A DNA stretch of 40,404 nucleotides from positions 3,968,905-4,009,308 of the forward strand of contig NW_006921541.1 in assembly GCF_000340215.1 (NCBI RefSeq), read 5' to 3'. Below, piece by piece: positions 1-13,161 of the stretch (the first letter of the stretch is position 1; each line of letters starts with the position of its first letter). The position numbers and the translations under genes are program-made. The notes under the pieces are model-generated. The model ran no database searches. It saw only the letters and a list, made by a program, of their open reading frames with translations, and had not been told where the DNA came from. Source of the DNA: Pseudocercospora fijiensis CIRAD86. Its lineage: Eukaryota > Ascomycota > Dothideomycetes > Mycosphaerellales > Mycosphaerellaceae.

Positions 1-152
1 TTGTTTATAGTGTCCTTTAATTGCTAGACTTTAGGTTTTGTAACGTCTACGGGAAGGCCGTAGGTAGTATACGAACCTGCTTATACGCACTACTTTATAT
101 GCAAAATACACTGCGCTACTATTCCTTACTCTCTTATATACAAAATACATCG

Positions 153-176
153 CTAGAAAGGGGTAGCCCTTTCTAG
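153..176. repeat. Inverted repeat in gene A leader
   Basis: CTAGAAAGG and CCTTTCTAG face each other around a six-base loop, about 106 bases before the gene A start codon. The right copy has the same hairpin near 18862-18885, with one change in the loop. It could be a regulatory or RNA structure; nothing shows which. The rest of 1-281 is AT-rich leader with no recognised promoter motif. Confidence 0.5.
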
Positions 177-1014
177 TATTAGTAGTTTCCGCGAGATAGA
201 ACTACTACCTCCTCGAATTCTATACTTATTAGCGCGGCTTATATATAAGCTTTGCCCTCCGCTATTAACGGAATTAATACGATGCCGCCTAAAGGATAGT
301 ATAAGCTACTCGGTACTAAAGAGGAAGAGCGGAAGAAGAAGGCCGAACGTACTACGAGGAAGTTAGCGAGTACGGCTCTACGACGAGCCTAGAAGAAAGT
401 ATAGCAAGCCGAGTAAGACCTAGGCGTAGTATCTTCTTCGTCTACGCTACTACTATATCTAGCCGCTATATCGTCTACCTCCTCGGCTACCTAACCTATC
501 CCCTATATTAACCCTCTACTTCGTAGCTAAATAGGCGTAGTAGGTAGTTAAATACTCTAGAGTTAGTACTATTCGGCTAGTTAGGGACGGCTACTTCTCC
601 TAGTACTACGACTACTACCGCTCTCTTTATAGATAGCGCCGCGTATAAATACTAGAGATAGGCTATAGCTCCTCGCTACCTATATTAACTAGCTCGAGAT
701 CGACGATATTATCGCGGTAGTCGATTAATTCGCTAGAGCTAACGCCGCTAGCTCTACTCTAAGGGATAGTACTTCTATATCGCTTATTTAATAATCGATC
801 GTATAGGCTATCCCTATCTACGACTAGCCTCGGTTAGCTATTCGGCGGGCTCCTCTACGTCCCCTTCTCCCTAAAATAGATAGCACTTAACTAGTATACC
901 TATCTAATACTCTCCCTTCGTATATAGGTCCTCTTACCCTATATAGAATAGTTTACCGCCCCGCTCCGATAGCTACTAGACCCCCTTCGTCCGCTATAGT
1001 ACAATCCCTACTAG

Positions 1015-1314
1015 CGCTAGCTTCTATACTAGCGATACCTCCCGCGCTAGCTTCTATACTAGCGATACCTCCCGCGCTAGCTTCTATACTAGCGATACCT
1101 CCCTAGCTAGCTTCTATACTAGCGATACCTCCCGCGCTAGCTTCTATACTAGCGATACCTCCCTAGCTAGCTTCTATACTAGCGATACCTCCCTAGCTAG
1201 CTTCTATACTAGCGATACCTCCCGCGCTAGCTTCTATACTAGCGACGCCTTCCTAGCTAGCTTCTATACTAGCGACGCCTTCCCCGCTAGCTTCTATACT
1301 AGCGACGCCGCCTA
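1015..1314 (+). repeat. 30-bp coding minisatellite, 10 units (left copy)
   Basis: Ten units of 30 bp with the core gcttctatactagcga lie in frame in gene A and encode a 10-residue repeat. Units fall into subtypes ending cccgcg, ccctag, ttcctag or ttccccg. Their order here is cgcg, cgcg, tag, cgcg, tag, tag, cgcg, then two 'gcctt' types and a last divergent unit. Confidence 0.9.
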
Positions 1315-1591
1315 AGCCTAACTCCTAAGGAAGCGTAGCTTATTCTTCCCTATTACTAGCTTCGAAGTCCGCTACTTAACCTACTTCGCTAACTCCTCGA
1401 AGAAGTCTCTCCTTCCCTCCTATTCTAGAGAGCCCCTCGTTACCTACGACGCCGCCTAAGCTAGACTCCTAAGTAAGCGTAGCTTATTCTCCCCTATTAC
1501 TAGCTTCGAAGTCCGCTACTTAACCTACTTCGCCGACTTCTCGAAGAAGTCTCTCCTTCCCTCCTATTCTAGAGAGCCCCTTATTACCTAC
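1304..1591 (+). repeat. Two 144-bp direct repeats in gene A (left copy)
   Basis: Two tandem copies of a 144-bp unit, starting at about 1304 and 1448 with acgccgcctaagc. The period is 48 codons, so the duplication keeps the frame. They differ by a few substitutions, most of RIP type. The right unit has the same pair at about 20013-20300. Confidence 0.85.
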
Positions 1592-4500
1592 TTTAAGAGA
1601 CGGGACGAATTAACTGCTAGCCTCGGTACGGCGTAGTCGACCGATCGTAAGCGCGAGTATATCTAAGTCTAATTCTAGAGACAGTATTCCTAGCCCTAGC
1701 TTAAGGCGAAGCCCGTCTAGATTAAGAGATAGTATTACTAGGTCTAATTTAAGAGAGAGCTTATAAAGGCCTCGTCCTAGAGCTTAGCTATTATAGCTAT
1801 AACGCGGGCTCCTACTACGTATCCGGCTAAATCCTAGAGGGCGTAACCCGCGCCCTACTTTACTAGAACCCCTACTACCGCTACGACCTACGCTACCGCG
1901 AGGTCGGTAGGGTCGAGACGATAATAGCGACGTTACGCTCGAAAGCTCGCAAGTACCTTCGGCAACTAGTAGTTTAATCTAATCGGATTTAAGTAGTCCT
2001 TCGAGTAGCAACGCTAGGGTTAATTCCGACGAGGAACTAGACAACCTACCTATTATATCGACCCCTTATAGTCGGATAGTACTTTACTAAGCGCTCGCCG
2101 TAGATAGTTGCTCTTATAAGTATTCCTAAGACTAGGATACGGACGCGGAAGAAAAGGAGCCGATACTACCTAAAGTTATACTCGTAGAATTTGTTACTAA
2201 GGGCACTACCGCTGCCTTCGCCTAAAGTTAACTTTACTAGCTCCCGGATGTACTTGCGTACGTCGTAGAGTATAGCAAGCTTCCGACGTATATATACGAG
2301 TAGCTCCGAGGCGTCGACTAGTATAGACTCTTCGCCGGGTAGGTTAATAGGGTACTTTCTACGGTCCTATTACTCGAGAAGTCGTGCCTTATATCTACTA
2401 ATTAGCTATTTTACATTACTCGATACTAGGATATTAACGTACTTCTCCTCCCTATAACCTTACTTGCGACCTATAGAGCCGGTATTTAGTTATTCTATAC
2501 GCCTCGCTTTATAAAGACTATTACTTACGAGTAGTATATACTAGTAGGCCGCTCTCCGATACGACCCGAACGCTATAAGTATATACGGATCGCGACTAGA
2601 CTCGATACTTCTAGATTTAATACGTATCTCTTCTTCTCTAACCTTCTACTCCCTAAAGCGAATCGAAATCGGAAGATCGACCGGTAACGTCGCTATTATA
2701 TAAACAAGCGTAAATAGGCTTACTTTGTTAATACTATCCTTATTCCTACGCTTCGCGATACTTATCCTTCTCGAGTACTCGTATATTATCCCCTATCCTT
2801 CTAGTAAGTATATAATCGTATATACGCTCGATAGAAACAAGGCGTAGAAGGTAATAATCGTAACGTTAGTAAAATCTCTTACGATATTATAGATCCGCTA
2901 CCGGTAAATTAAGACCCTATAGTCGACGTAGCTATACTACGACTATATTGTTTATAGTAGGGTATCGAACGTCGGTTACGTCGAGACTTAGATATATATT
3001 AGCGGCGTATAGAACTAGTTATTATATAGTATAGAACTAAAATCCGTCTAGAGGTATAGACTCCCCTAAAGCTTAAAGAACTCCTCGATTAGTCCCTCGA
3101 GCGCTAGTTTAACCCTATATATCGTAATATAGACCGCGCTTAGTTCGACCTCGCGTAGGAAGACATCCCTACTAGACTAGTAGTCGAAGACGTAGTAGTA
3201 TCTCCGCTTATCGCCCTTTACCGGATAGCCTATAGTATTGCGAAGACTAGCGGCCTTAATATCGAGCATCCTTAAGTATACTAGTAGTTCGGTATATAAG
3301 AGGCTTATAGTATCCGAGGCAAACTACTCTATAAGTCCGTAGAGCGGCTTAGTAGCATCGGCTTCTTTTAAGGATATAATATATCGAAGGATCTCTTCGT
3401 ATCTATTAACTAAACGGTAGAACCTATTTTTAGTTAGTTAATACTACCGCTTCTTATATTCTCCTAGTCTACTATCGACTAGGTAGCCGCTATTACTTCC
3501 CTTATTGCCCGAGATACTATATTTCGCCGAGCTCGTATCTTAGACGCCTTTAAAGCGGAAATTATATAGGCGTATAATACGCTAGATAGCTACGCCTCGA
3601 GTACCGTTCCCTTTAGCGTACGAGGAGAGGTTCGTACTTACTAGGACCTACTCTATTAGCCTAATCTGCCTATAACTCGCCTAAGCCTAACTAAGGGAGT
3701 AGACGGGCGTCGCACTTACTAGCCTTTCTTCGTACTCGAGAGTAAGTACGTCGTCGACTTTATACGTTTATAGTTAAACCGCTAGCTCTTTGTAATATAT
3801 ATAGTCCTTTCGTAAAGGTCCGTTAATATAGGCGTAAATACCGCCTAACTCGATCGTATAACCCGCGCCGTTAAGGAAGCCTCTACGTCGGCAATGCTTA
3901 ATATACTATTCGACTTACTAACTACGACCTATAATAGTAGTTTCTTTAGTATAAAGTATAGACTCTCTCGTAATCGTTACAACTGGTTAGGCGCGGGCGA
4001 TAGAGAGTAGAAAGGAAGTCGTTAGGGTTTAAACATTATAGTAAGCCTCTATACTACGTACGCCGCCTAGCTCCTAGCCGATCTCTTTAACTAGGTTTAA
4101 CTACGCTTCTATACTACCGCGCTCTAGTAGACCGCCTATACTACCGACTTCCTCTATAGCTAGCTCTAAGCTACTAGTTCGGGAAGGCTAAAGTAAGCTT
4201 TCTATAGCTACGTAAAGGAGACGATCGACTAACTCGTTACCGCCTACTAAACGTATCGAGTAGCGTATAGGGAGCGTAAGGATAACGATTCGGAAGAGGA
4301 TAATAACTCGGATTAGTACGTAGGTATCGTTAAACGGGCGCTTTAGCGATTAAGCTAGGTATATAGATGCCGCTATACTAGCTATATACTCCGTATACTC
4401 TTAAAGCCCGATAAGCGTCTAGGGGATTAGATACGGTTATGCTGCTTCTTCTTAAAGGAAGTTACTAATAAAGAGAGAGCCGGTCTCTATAGCTTTTCGT

Positions 4501-5291
4501 ACGACCTCGTATATCGGATAATAGGTAGGAGACCTAATATTGTCGTCGCCCGGGGCGGTAGTAGTAACGCTATAGAAGGCGGCTTTACCTTATTTACCGC
4601 TATCTAGCAAACCCGCCTTTAGCTACTCTTTAACTAGGACGACGGTTTTCGCCGCGATAGCTAGGAACGCCGACTATAGTATAGGTAGGCGAGGTACTAT
4701 TTCGACGTACTCGCTTTACTTAGTCGGGATTACCTAAACATTGCGTAACAGTTTAAGCGTAGTATAGGGCGTTATATAATGAATTAGATACGTATCCTCC
4801 TAGTATACGATAAAAGCAAAATCTATTAAGCCGTTTAATAGAAGAAAATACCCGGTACTACTAGTTAATACTAGGTAAAGTAGGTAGCCGCTATCCTAGT
4901 TAGCGCAAGTAACCTTATCTAGAATAGTACTATCCTATAGCATTAGTCGCTCGTTAGTACCGTAAATAAAAAGAACTAACTTTATATAATATACCGCTAT
5001 ACTCCTAATCTGCTCCGTAATTAAGGATAGTAGAGGATTAGCGAAGATCTTATTAACTACTTTATAGCGATGCGATAGATTTAGCGACTAAGAGGGCTAG
5101 ATAACAGTAACTCTACGTCTGCCGACGACGACGATAACGACGAGTAGATTCCGTCGCGAAATAGTAAGGCAAGGCTAGCCGAACACTAGGTATAGCTGCC
5201 GCTTAATACGGCTACTAGATAGCGCCGATAATAGCAAAAACTTCGGGCGTACGCCTAAAACCGTAGTTATATAATAAGTGTATATAAATAA

Positions 5292-6059
5292 AGAAACTTT
5301 AGGTACGTACCTATTTAATGCGCAGAATAGGTATATACCTAAAGTTCCTTTATTTGCGTATAGTCTCTGTAATATTTAATCGTATAGTTAAATAAGTAGA
5401 TATAGGCCGGTTAACTAAGTAGATAGCGCTTAAATAAGATTGAATAGCGAGCGACTAGCGTAGCACTAAATGAATAGATAGCCTATTATATATAATAGCG
5501 TATAATCTAGGTTTATTACTTTATCGACTTTGCTAGACTAGCGTCGAGAATAGTAGGATTCTATTACACTATTATTGTTCTATATACTTAGAATGACAAA
5601 ATTGCTATATAGTACTAACCTCTCTTTATTCGGAAGCTATACTATGCTATTAGAGATAGAGCCTCGTAGTATAGGTAGAAATCTCGACCTACAAAGTCGG
5701 AAATTAGTATCTCGGAAGAGGCGTTCTCTACTACTATATATAGCGATCTATATTTACTCGGAGCTGTAGAACACCGCTAGATATTCTATTACACTGTCTA
5801 CTTAATATATAGATTACTGTAGCTCTTAACCCTTATATATACTATAGGGTTATCGAGGACGATAACGAGGTAGACTAACTTTACTTAATAGGCCCTAAAT
5901 TCTTTATATAGTTAACTACTTAAGTAACGAAATTATTACGTAGTTATATAAGCTAGAAGGACTATAATTAATTAAATAAAGACGTTGTTACTTATTTATA
6001 TACTTATATAATTATTTATGTAATTCAATATTGCGGAGACTGTTTCTATAATCGTAGTA
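5292..6059. other. Convergent intergenic region A/C (left copy)
   Basis: AT-rich stretch of 768 bp between the stop of gene A and the stop of gene C. It starts with a palindromic repeat at 5294-5346, directly after the gene A stop, where it would sit in the 3' untranslated region. A 64-codon open frame at 5575-5769 is not kept as an open frame in the right copy, so I do not call it. Nothing else is recognised. Confidence 0.6.
5294..5346. repeat. Palindromic AAACTTTAGGT repeat after gene A
   Basis: A ~53-bp member of the palindromic family: AAACTTTAGGT, four bases, ACCTATT, ten-base centre, AATAGGT, four bases, ACCTAAAGTT. Each half is itself a small hairpin, so the whole can fold in two ways. 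It abuts the gene A stop codon. The right unit has it at 24003-24055. Confidence 0.85.
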
Positions 6060-7643
6060 TTATATACCTAATCTAAGAATATTACCTTTAAGTAGCGTCG
6101 GGTTCTTTTCCTCTATCGATACTTTACGTAGAGTAGCCGTACCCTCTTCTATTACTAGTAGCTCGCGTTCCTTCGCTATACTTAGTCGCTATAGTACGAC
6201 GAGCGTAATATCGTTATCGTACGCCTCCTCCCCCTCTAGAAGTTCGATTAGAGTTATATCTACTATATCGTTCGCTAGGTAGGCGATGCTATAGCGCTAC
6301 TAATATATAATCGTTCCTAAGACTTTAACGTTACCTTCGAGGTTAAATGCCCCGATTCCGATCTCGTACTCTATCTCGCTATATAGTAGTTTAAGGTTAT
6401 AGCGAAGCGCCTTAATATCCGCTATCGTAACGTTAAAGTCCGGTAGATAGTAATAAACTAAGAAGCGATACTATATCGATAGCTAAGTTTTCTTATCGAG
6501 TCTATACCGAGTATAACGCTTAAGGCTAAATATACCTTTATTCTTATTACCTAGATCGGTAATAATCTAATATAAACACTAGTGCTTCCTACAATCCGGC
6601 GACCGTAGCTACGCCGCGCGAGAAACTAGAACATTATATATAAAACCGCCGTATACGAGTGCGACCGATATTAAGCAAAATCTAGTATATACCGCTAATC
6701 TATCTATACTTTACTATACGTCTTTTAACTACCGCCGATCCTTATCTCGTATATCCTAGAGTCTAGAACGTAAGGTCTATATAAACCGGAAATATACGAG
6801 GGCGACGTCGTAGAGTCGTAGAGGTACTAACGCCGAGCTACGATACCCGAAGAATACATTATAATAACTTAAGTAGAGGTTGTCTACTAGGTGCTTAACG
6901 AATAGCAATTAGTCGTATATAGATCGCGACTACTACCTTAGTATACTCTCCGAGCTTAAGTTAATATATTCGTCGAGCCTCCTTTAACTACGTTCTCTAT
7001 TATATAGGTAAAGGTTATTCCCGAGACTATATAGCGGTCTAAATGCGGCTAACAATTGTGCTATCGTACTAGGCCTACTATTATTATAGCTACTCGCATT
7101 AATTAAGACCTTATAAGACGTCTCCTATAGTATGTTCTCGGGCGTCGGCGCTAGCCGCTAAGGATAATAAGGTAGTAAGCAACTACCCTATATAATCGAG
7201 AGTATACGGATATATATCGTTAAACTCCGTACCGGTAATAACGAGAAGTAGCGTTTACGCTTCTTAATAGGCAAAGGAGGATCCGACTTCGTCTTAATTA
7301 CGACCTCGCTAAACCGGAGACTAGGCCGTATACTCGCTATTACTATCCGAACCGCTTCGTCGCTATAGTTAGTAAGTATAGGTATATATAATAAGGGTCG
7401 CAATTCGGGACTACTATTAATATAGAGAGCGACTAGGACCGCCGTATATATCTAATCCTACGCGATAGTTCGAGTCTAACTATCGATACCGAACCCCGCC
7501 GGCTAGCGCTTATATTGTATCTGCTACTCCCTATCTATACTATAGTTATAAGTAACCTAGACTTTATAGTCTCTATACCTAACGTTTACTAGGTAGCGTA
7601 GGATTTAATCCTTTAGCTCGATCGATAGTTCGGAGAATAATAT
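6060..7643 (-). pseudogene. Gene C (left copy): unrecognised 527-residue protein, RIP-inactivated
   Basis: One intronless frame on the minus strand, 528 codons including the stop, ending in TAA at 6062-6060. The start codon is lost here: the position at 7643-7641 reads ATA, while the right copy keeps ATG at the same place, a TpG-to-TpA change. Stops inside are TAA/TAG. The longest open stretch is 7403-7188 (71 codons), about residues 81-151. The N terminus, LFSELSIELKDQILRYL, faintly resembles an F-box or other short helical motif; I would not rely on this. A Lys/Arg cluster (KKRKR) lies near residue 130 and the C-terminal third is acidic. No family recognised. It is divergent from gene B across 405 bp, so the two may have shared a control region. 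Confidence 0.75.
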
Positions 7644-8048
7644 CCTCGCCTTAATTAGATAGTAGTATAAGGTTATTATAGTAAGCAGCAATAATAAGCG
7701 TTTAATAGAACTTTAGGTACGCACCTAAAATTTCCTTACGTTATACCTTATATAACCTTATATAACCTTATAGGCTATTACCTAATACTAGTGCGGGTAA
7801 GCGTTAAAAGCAAATATCGCTATTAGACGCGGGATATACCGCTAGCGGCAAACACGTAGTCCGTACGCAATACAACTTTTCTTCTTTTACAAACCTGCTC
7901 CCTCTTCTTAACTTAAATATTAATATCAACCTTCCGTAGTACTTACTATTACTAGCACTAGAATAGGTGTATACTTAAAGTTTCTTTAAAAACACTAATA
8001 GTTGAACTATTTTCGAAAGAAACATATTACTATAATCGCGAAAAAACT
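7644..8048. promoter_or_regulatory. Divergent C/B intergenic region (left copy)
   Basis: This 405-bp gap lies between the start codons of genes C (-) and B (+) and should hold both promoters. Members of the palindromic family lie at 7709-7732, about 66 bp before the gene C start, and at 7962-7984, about 65 bp before the inferred gene B start. A short direct repeat of tataacctta occurs near 7742-7772. No classical promoter element is recognised. The roughly equal spacing of the two palindromes from the two starts is notable. Confidence 0.45.
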
Positions 8049-8537
8049 ATAGCTATAAGTTCTCTACTTATCCCTAGCGCGCGCAAGCGTAAATTAGGCA
8101 CTAGTCCGCTAAGCGACCCGCTTTAAACCCCGACGTCTACTACTAAGAAGTAGTATACCCTACTTCTTAGCCTCGGCGATCCTTCCCCGAAAGAGTCGCT
8201 AGCAAAGAAGGCTAAGACCGCTAATATACCTAAGAAGTTAACTAAAGCTAAGTAGGACAAGACTATCGGTATAGAGATAGACTAAGATAAGCTTAACCTA
8301 GCCGAGCAGAGGTTTAAGGAAGGTCGCGTTAATAGCTTTAAGGCTATTATAGATAAGACCCGCGGCGTAGTAACGGCCCTATTCTATAGTTAAGGTATCT
8401 ATATAGCCGCCTACTCCTCTAGATCTATTAAGAACGAGACTACCGTAGGAGCTATAGAGATCCTAGTCGGCGACTAGTTCGTACGTATAATAGCGAAGCT
8501 CGAGCTAGCGTTTAAGTATTTCTACTTACATCGCGTC

Positions 8538-8861
8538 GTAAGTATAATAGGCCTAAGTATACCCCCTTTTTTTTATTCTTTTTTTCCTTTACCGTTATAT
8601 CGATTCTACTTAAAAGATAAAACTTTAAGTATATACCTATTCTACGCGTTAAATAGGTGCGTACCTAAAGTTTCCTTAAAACACTACGATTTAGGTGTAC
8701 GCCTTAAGTTAACTCTAAAGATAAAACTTTAGGTATATACCTATTCTACGTATTAAATAGGTACGTACCTAAAGTTTCTTCGAAGGTTTATAATTTAGGT
8801 ATACGCCTAAAGTTTCTGTATTCTCAATTCTCCTCTTTAGAATAGTGCTAAGTTATTATAG
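8538..8861 (+). other. Gene B intron 1 with palindromic repeats (left copy)
   Basis: Donor GTAAGT at 8538, a branch-like gtgctaag and acceptor TATAG at 8861 join two in-frame exons in phase 0. At 324 nt it is long for a filamentous fungus. It is largely filled by palindromic-family members near 8620-8673, 8719-8777 and 8792-8815 and carries a poly-T tract near 8570. The right unit has it at 27247-27569. Confidence 0.8.
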
Positions 8862-10365
8862 CGAACATTTAGTAAATACGAGAGCGCATCGGCTAAGTAC
8901 GCTAGACCCCTAGCGGGCATTCGCCGTAAGGCTAGATCGACTAAGCGTAAGGGTAAATAGCCCGTTTTATTAGAATACGTTAGCGATAGCGAAGACGCCT
9001 AAGGTTTAAACGATATAGTAGAGTAAGACCCTAATAACGACGTCGATAAAATAGATATCGACGAGAAAGATAGCGGTAACTAGTAGAGCTACCGACTCTA
9101 GCTTATACCGAATAAGATCCTTAGGACTATCTCTAGCTTTACTAAAGGCTAGATTAAGGTTAAGAGTATAATCGCGAAGGACGACGACGTCGTAGATCGC
9201 GCCCTTTCCGGCCCGCGCTATCCCGATACCGTTAAGGGCAACCTAAAGCGTATAGCCTTTGTCTATATCCGCGCCGTATAGAAGATAAAGGTTATTCTAG
9301 ACTCCCTCGATCCTATAATCGATCGGCTAGATCTAGCGTACATTCCTACGTTCTTCGTAGGTACTCCTACTACGCTTTATAGACCTACTCTCTAGCTAGT
9401 CTACCTAGTCCTAAAGCTAGATATTTACGGAGAAGACCTCTATCGAGGACTACTACTCTTATACCTATATAATAAGATAAAGAATAAGAACAATAATAAT
9501 AACGCGGTTAACCTATTACTCGAGCCGATAAAGATCTCCCGCGTCGCTACTACTACTACCCCGGTCTATATTAACCCGAAAGCTAGCCGAGTAAATACTA
9601 AGGAGTAGGACGAGCGTATAGGTAATATTATAGAGTAGTTACTAGACCTCGCTAAGAAGAGTCTCTACGATAGATCTACTACTACGGAGATACGGCGTAT
9701 ATAAGCTAATACCGACCTAGATACTACGCTTAAGACCTTCGACATTTTATCTAAGCGCGGTAATATAAATCTAGGGACTAGCCTACGCCTAGATAACTTT
9801 ACTAATAACGAGGCGCGTATTATCTACATTAATAACATTATTAATACTACCGGTAGCGTACGTCTATATTTATAGCTATTTAGCGATCCTACTAAGATCG
9901 AGCGCCTAGGGTTCGATACCGTAATACCTAAGGTTAACGTAAGCGACGTATAAGCCTTTTAATAGCGGTACGCCGAAGACACTAATAATAAGCGTACTAG
10001 CGCCTATAATACCGATAGTACCCTAGTTATCGATAGCAAGATGTTTGCGCTTATTAACTCCGCTATAAACTAGAAGAGCGCTAAGGTACCTACGTTCGAG
10101 GACGCCTACGCTACGCTCGGCGTTATACCCGAAACGTTAAGCGTACTAGACGGCTTTACTAAGTTAGGATTTAAGGCTATATACTACGGGCTAAGCTTAT
10201 AGCCTTAGCAGGTATCTAGTGCTACGTACCTTAAGCGTATAATGCTCTCTCCCGCTCGGTTCGCTATTATAGGCGACGACGTTAGCCTTAGTAAGACTAT
10301 TTAGGTCCTTATAACGATCTACGAAATAGCGAAAGAGACTACCCGCTAGATTAAGGTCTACGATA

Positions 10366-10529
10366 GTAAGTTTTCCCTACGATTTATTATAAAACTTTAG
10401 GTACGTACCTATTCTTACGAGATTTAGGTACGTACCTAAAGTTTTATTATTTCCGATCGTTATAATCTTTAGGTATATACCTAAAGTTCCTTCCTACTAA
10501 CGAAACTTTTGCTAACTTCTTATATATAG
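10366..10529 (+). other. Gene B intron 2 with palindromic repeats (left copy)
   Basis: Donor GTAAGT at 10366, branch CTAAC about 20 bases before acceptor TATAG at 10529. It interrupts the frame shortly after helicase motif I. A full palindromic-family member (10391-10445) and a half member (10468-10488) take up nearly half of it. The right copy (29071-29234) has the same length and still ends in CTAG. Confidence 0.85.
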
Positions 10530-11949
10530 ATAAGGTCCGTACCCGTATAAGCGTCGTAATAAATATAGCTACTACGAAGTACCTAGAAGCCTATCGCGAC
10601 TAGTTTCCCCCTAACTAAGCGCCTAAGAAGCGAGATATTATCGAAAAGATACAAGCGAGCGACGAGGTATTTAATCGTAAAGTATCTATACGCTTAGCTA
10701 TATCGACTCTTAGTCTACGCCCTAAGTACCGCCTACCGATTATCGTCTACCTACTAAATAGTCTTACGGCTTAGCTTACTAATACCGGTATACACTTCTA
10801 TAATCTAGATAGTAACCGTTCTAAGTATATCTATATATATACGTTCTGTTTACTCGGTATTAAGAAGAATTAGCGAGATAATTAGTTTGCCGAGTCTATA
10901 CCTATCCCTATAAACCTCGAGGCTCTAAAGAGTTAGTTAGCCTCCTAGAGCGGCGATAATAAATAAACATCGCGAAATCTAGTGCTTACTACCTACTAAG
11001 CACTACCTAGACAGATCCTCGAGGTCGGACAGACCGTTAGGGTCTCTAAGAAGCGTACTATAGCTTATAACGAAAATAATAAGGACGCCGACGGCTAAGC
11101 GGGCGATATCTTAGACGACGAAGATAGAGGCACTACGCTTACTAACCTCTAGTAGGCGGAGCTTATAATATTAAACGTCCTACTTATCCTAGAAGACTCG
11201 TTCTCTCTTGTCGCGGCCGACGAGGGTTATACGGTAGGCAACCCTAAGGCAAACTAGACCGACGTACTATATAAGTTACGTCTATAGAATAGTATAGCTA
11301 TTATCTCGGCTACGGTTATTCGCAACTATATATATAATATAGTATCGATTGTCCGCTTTAGTTAGCGCTAAGTTAAGAACCTCCTAGATTTAGGTTCTAG
11401 TATTAAGAAGAATAGCCTAGATATCGAGGAATATAGACGTCTATTTTATAAGTTCGAGACACTCTACGACCGTAACTAGAGCAAGATTCTAGATACCCTA
11501 TATAGGCTTACGGGCTACCCGAATCTCCTACTTAACCGGTACTACTTAGCCGCGCTCTATCCTAAAGCGATCTATAAGGCGATAGGTAGTACGGCTAATA
11601 TCGGCTTCGTAATACTACTACTTCTAGGTCTAGTCTAAATCCGCTATATTAAGGGCTAAACACTTATAGCGAATAGCGTCGACTATCGTATCGGCGCCGA
11701 TATCCTACCTATATACTTCTATAATATCGAGATTCGTATAGACGATACTAGCTATATAATCTATAATATAGCCTATAGGTAGTTTACTAATATAGTAGAG
11801 ACTAAGCGTCTCTATACTATAGACGAAGACGATAAGACTAGTTACGCTACTAGCCTGCGCCGTTAGCTTATACTAACCTCTAACAACCCTATTAGCTCGG
11901 TTATACTAAGACGCCGCTTAGATACGAGTGCTAAGCTTATTAACTTACT

Positions 11950-12049
11950 ATAAGTTTTCTAAAACTTTAAGTATATACCTTTTTTAGCTACGGTTTAGAT
12001 ATATACCTAAAGTTTCTATAATTTAGATATTGCTAACCTTTTATTATAG
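11950..12049 (+). other. Gene B intron 3, donor lost to RIP (left copy)
   Basis: A 100-nt intron with branch GCTAAC and acceptor TATAG at 12049. The donor reads ATAAGT, which is GTAAGT after a TpG-to-TpA change. The right copy (30655-30754) has the same broken donor. A palindromic member spans 11961-12015. Confidence 0.75.
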
Positions 12050-13161
12050 GACTAATAGCTCTATCGACCCTTTTATATATATTTATATATCGCTTAAGGG
12101 TAACCTCTAGACGCTGCCGCCCTCCGATCGATTTAGCTACCTTAACTTTCTCTACCGCCTATCGCCGAAGTATTATACCTTCCTAGAGATCTTCCGTAAC
12201 GTCGTACTTATCTAGTTACTAAAACTCGTAGTCTAGGCCTACGAACCTATCTCTCTCTTAATTATCGAGGCTATATACGGCCTACTCTAGATCGAATATA
12301 TTATAATCCGCGCTAGTATTAGTAATCGTAGCTACGTCTTAGCCGAGCGCGCTTTCCTAAACGACCCTAACGTTCGCGTTATAATTATATCGTCGCGTAT
12401 AGGCGCCGAGTCCGCTAACTACTAGAAGGTAGCTCGCTATATAGTTATACTCGACGCTGTCTCGTTCCGTATTAAGCTTTAAGCTAGCGGTCGACTTTAC
12501 CGTATAGGCTAAGAATACCTAGTAACGGTCTATACCTTAAATATTAACGAAACTATCGATTAGGCCTTATAGTATAAATACGAAGTGCGGTTCCTTAAGT
12601 AGATTCGCTCTACCTATACCCTTAGCCTAGAAGATATAGAGGTTATTATACGAGACTATCTATTCTAAAATAATAATACTAAATAGCGCGAGAACGACGC
12701 CGCGGAGGCGCTAACTAGTCTCGTTCGAGAGTCTATCGAGACGCGTATCTATATAGTTATAGCCGACGCCCTACTACGTACTATATATAGCGTACGCTCC
12801 CCTCGTACTAACGTCTCTTAGTACGATATTAAGGATCCTATAGCGAAGAACCTATTACCTAACGAGACGCTATACTATTTAGTATATAGTAGCGCGGTTG
12901 CCTATAAGGTTATCGGATAGGTCTAGGAGAAGAGCAACCTAAATAACTACCCTAATCTCGTTAACGAGGACCTAGACCCCGCCGAAGTAGATAAGCTTAA
13001 CGTTAAGCTAGTCGCTAAGTACGTCGAGGACCGCTAGTACCTCTAGCGTAAGACTAGGCCCTTAGTTATCGACTAAGATAAGGTTAATAGACTCGTATAG
13101 TATTACGCCGACTAGCTTACGCGTATAGATACCGCAAAGCTAGCGCACTTAAGTAGAACCG

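Larger units (their letters stand above)
282..5291 (+). pseudogene. Gene A (left copy): large unrecognised protein, RIP-inactivated
   Basis: A single frame runs from ATG at 282 to TAA at 5289-5291 (1670 codons) with no frameshift, interrupted only by many TAA and TAG codons, many of them where Gln or Trp fits. The start is followed by a basic, Lys/Arg-rich region of about 50 residues. At residues ~245-344 lie ten copies of a 10-residue repeat of the form LASILAxPPx, and at ~341-437 a 48-residue repeat occurs twice. The remaining ~1200 residues look globular and mixed, with a short Asp-rich run and a basic tail near the C terminus. I recognise no catalytic motif or family. It is the first gene of the unit and converges on gene C. 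No intron is needed. Constant length in both copies argues that it was a real protein before RIP. Confidence 0.75.

Noticed and set aside
1015..1314. CRISPR-like array of ten 30-bp repeats
   Set aside because: The units are contiguous with no unique spacers, lie in frame in a fungal gene, and encode a peptide repeat.
5575..5769. 64-codon open frame between genes A and C
   Set aside because: Not conserved as an open frame in the right copy, no coding-like composition, and it lies in a 3' intergenic region.
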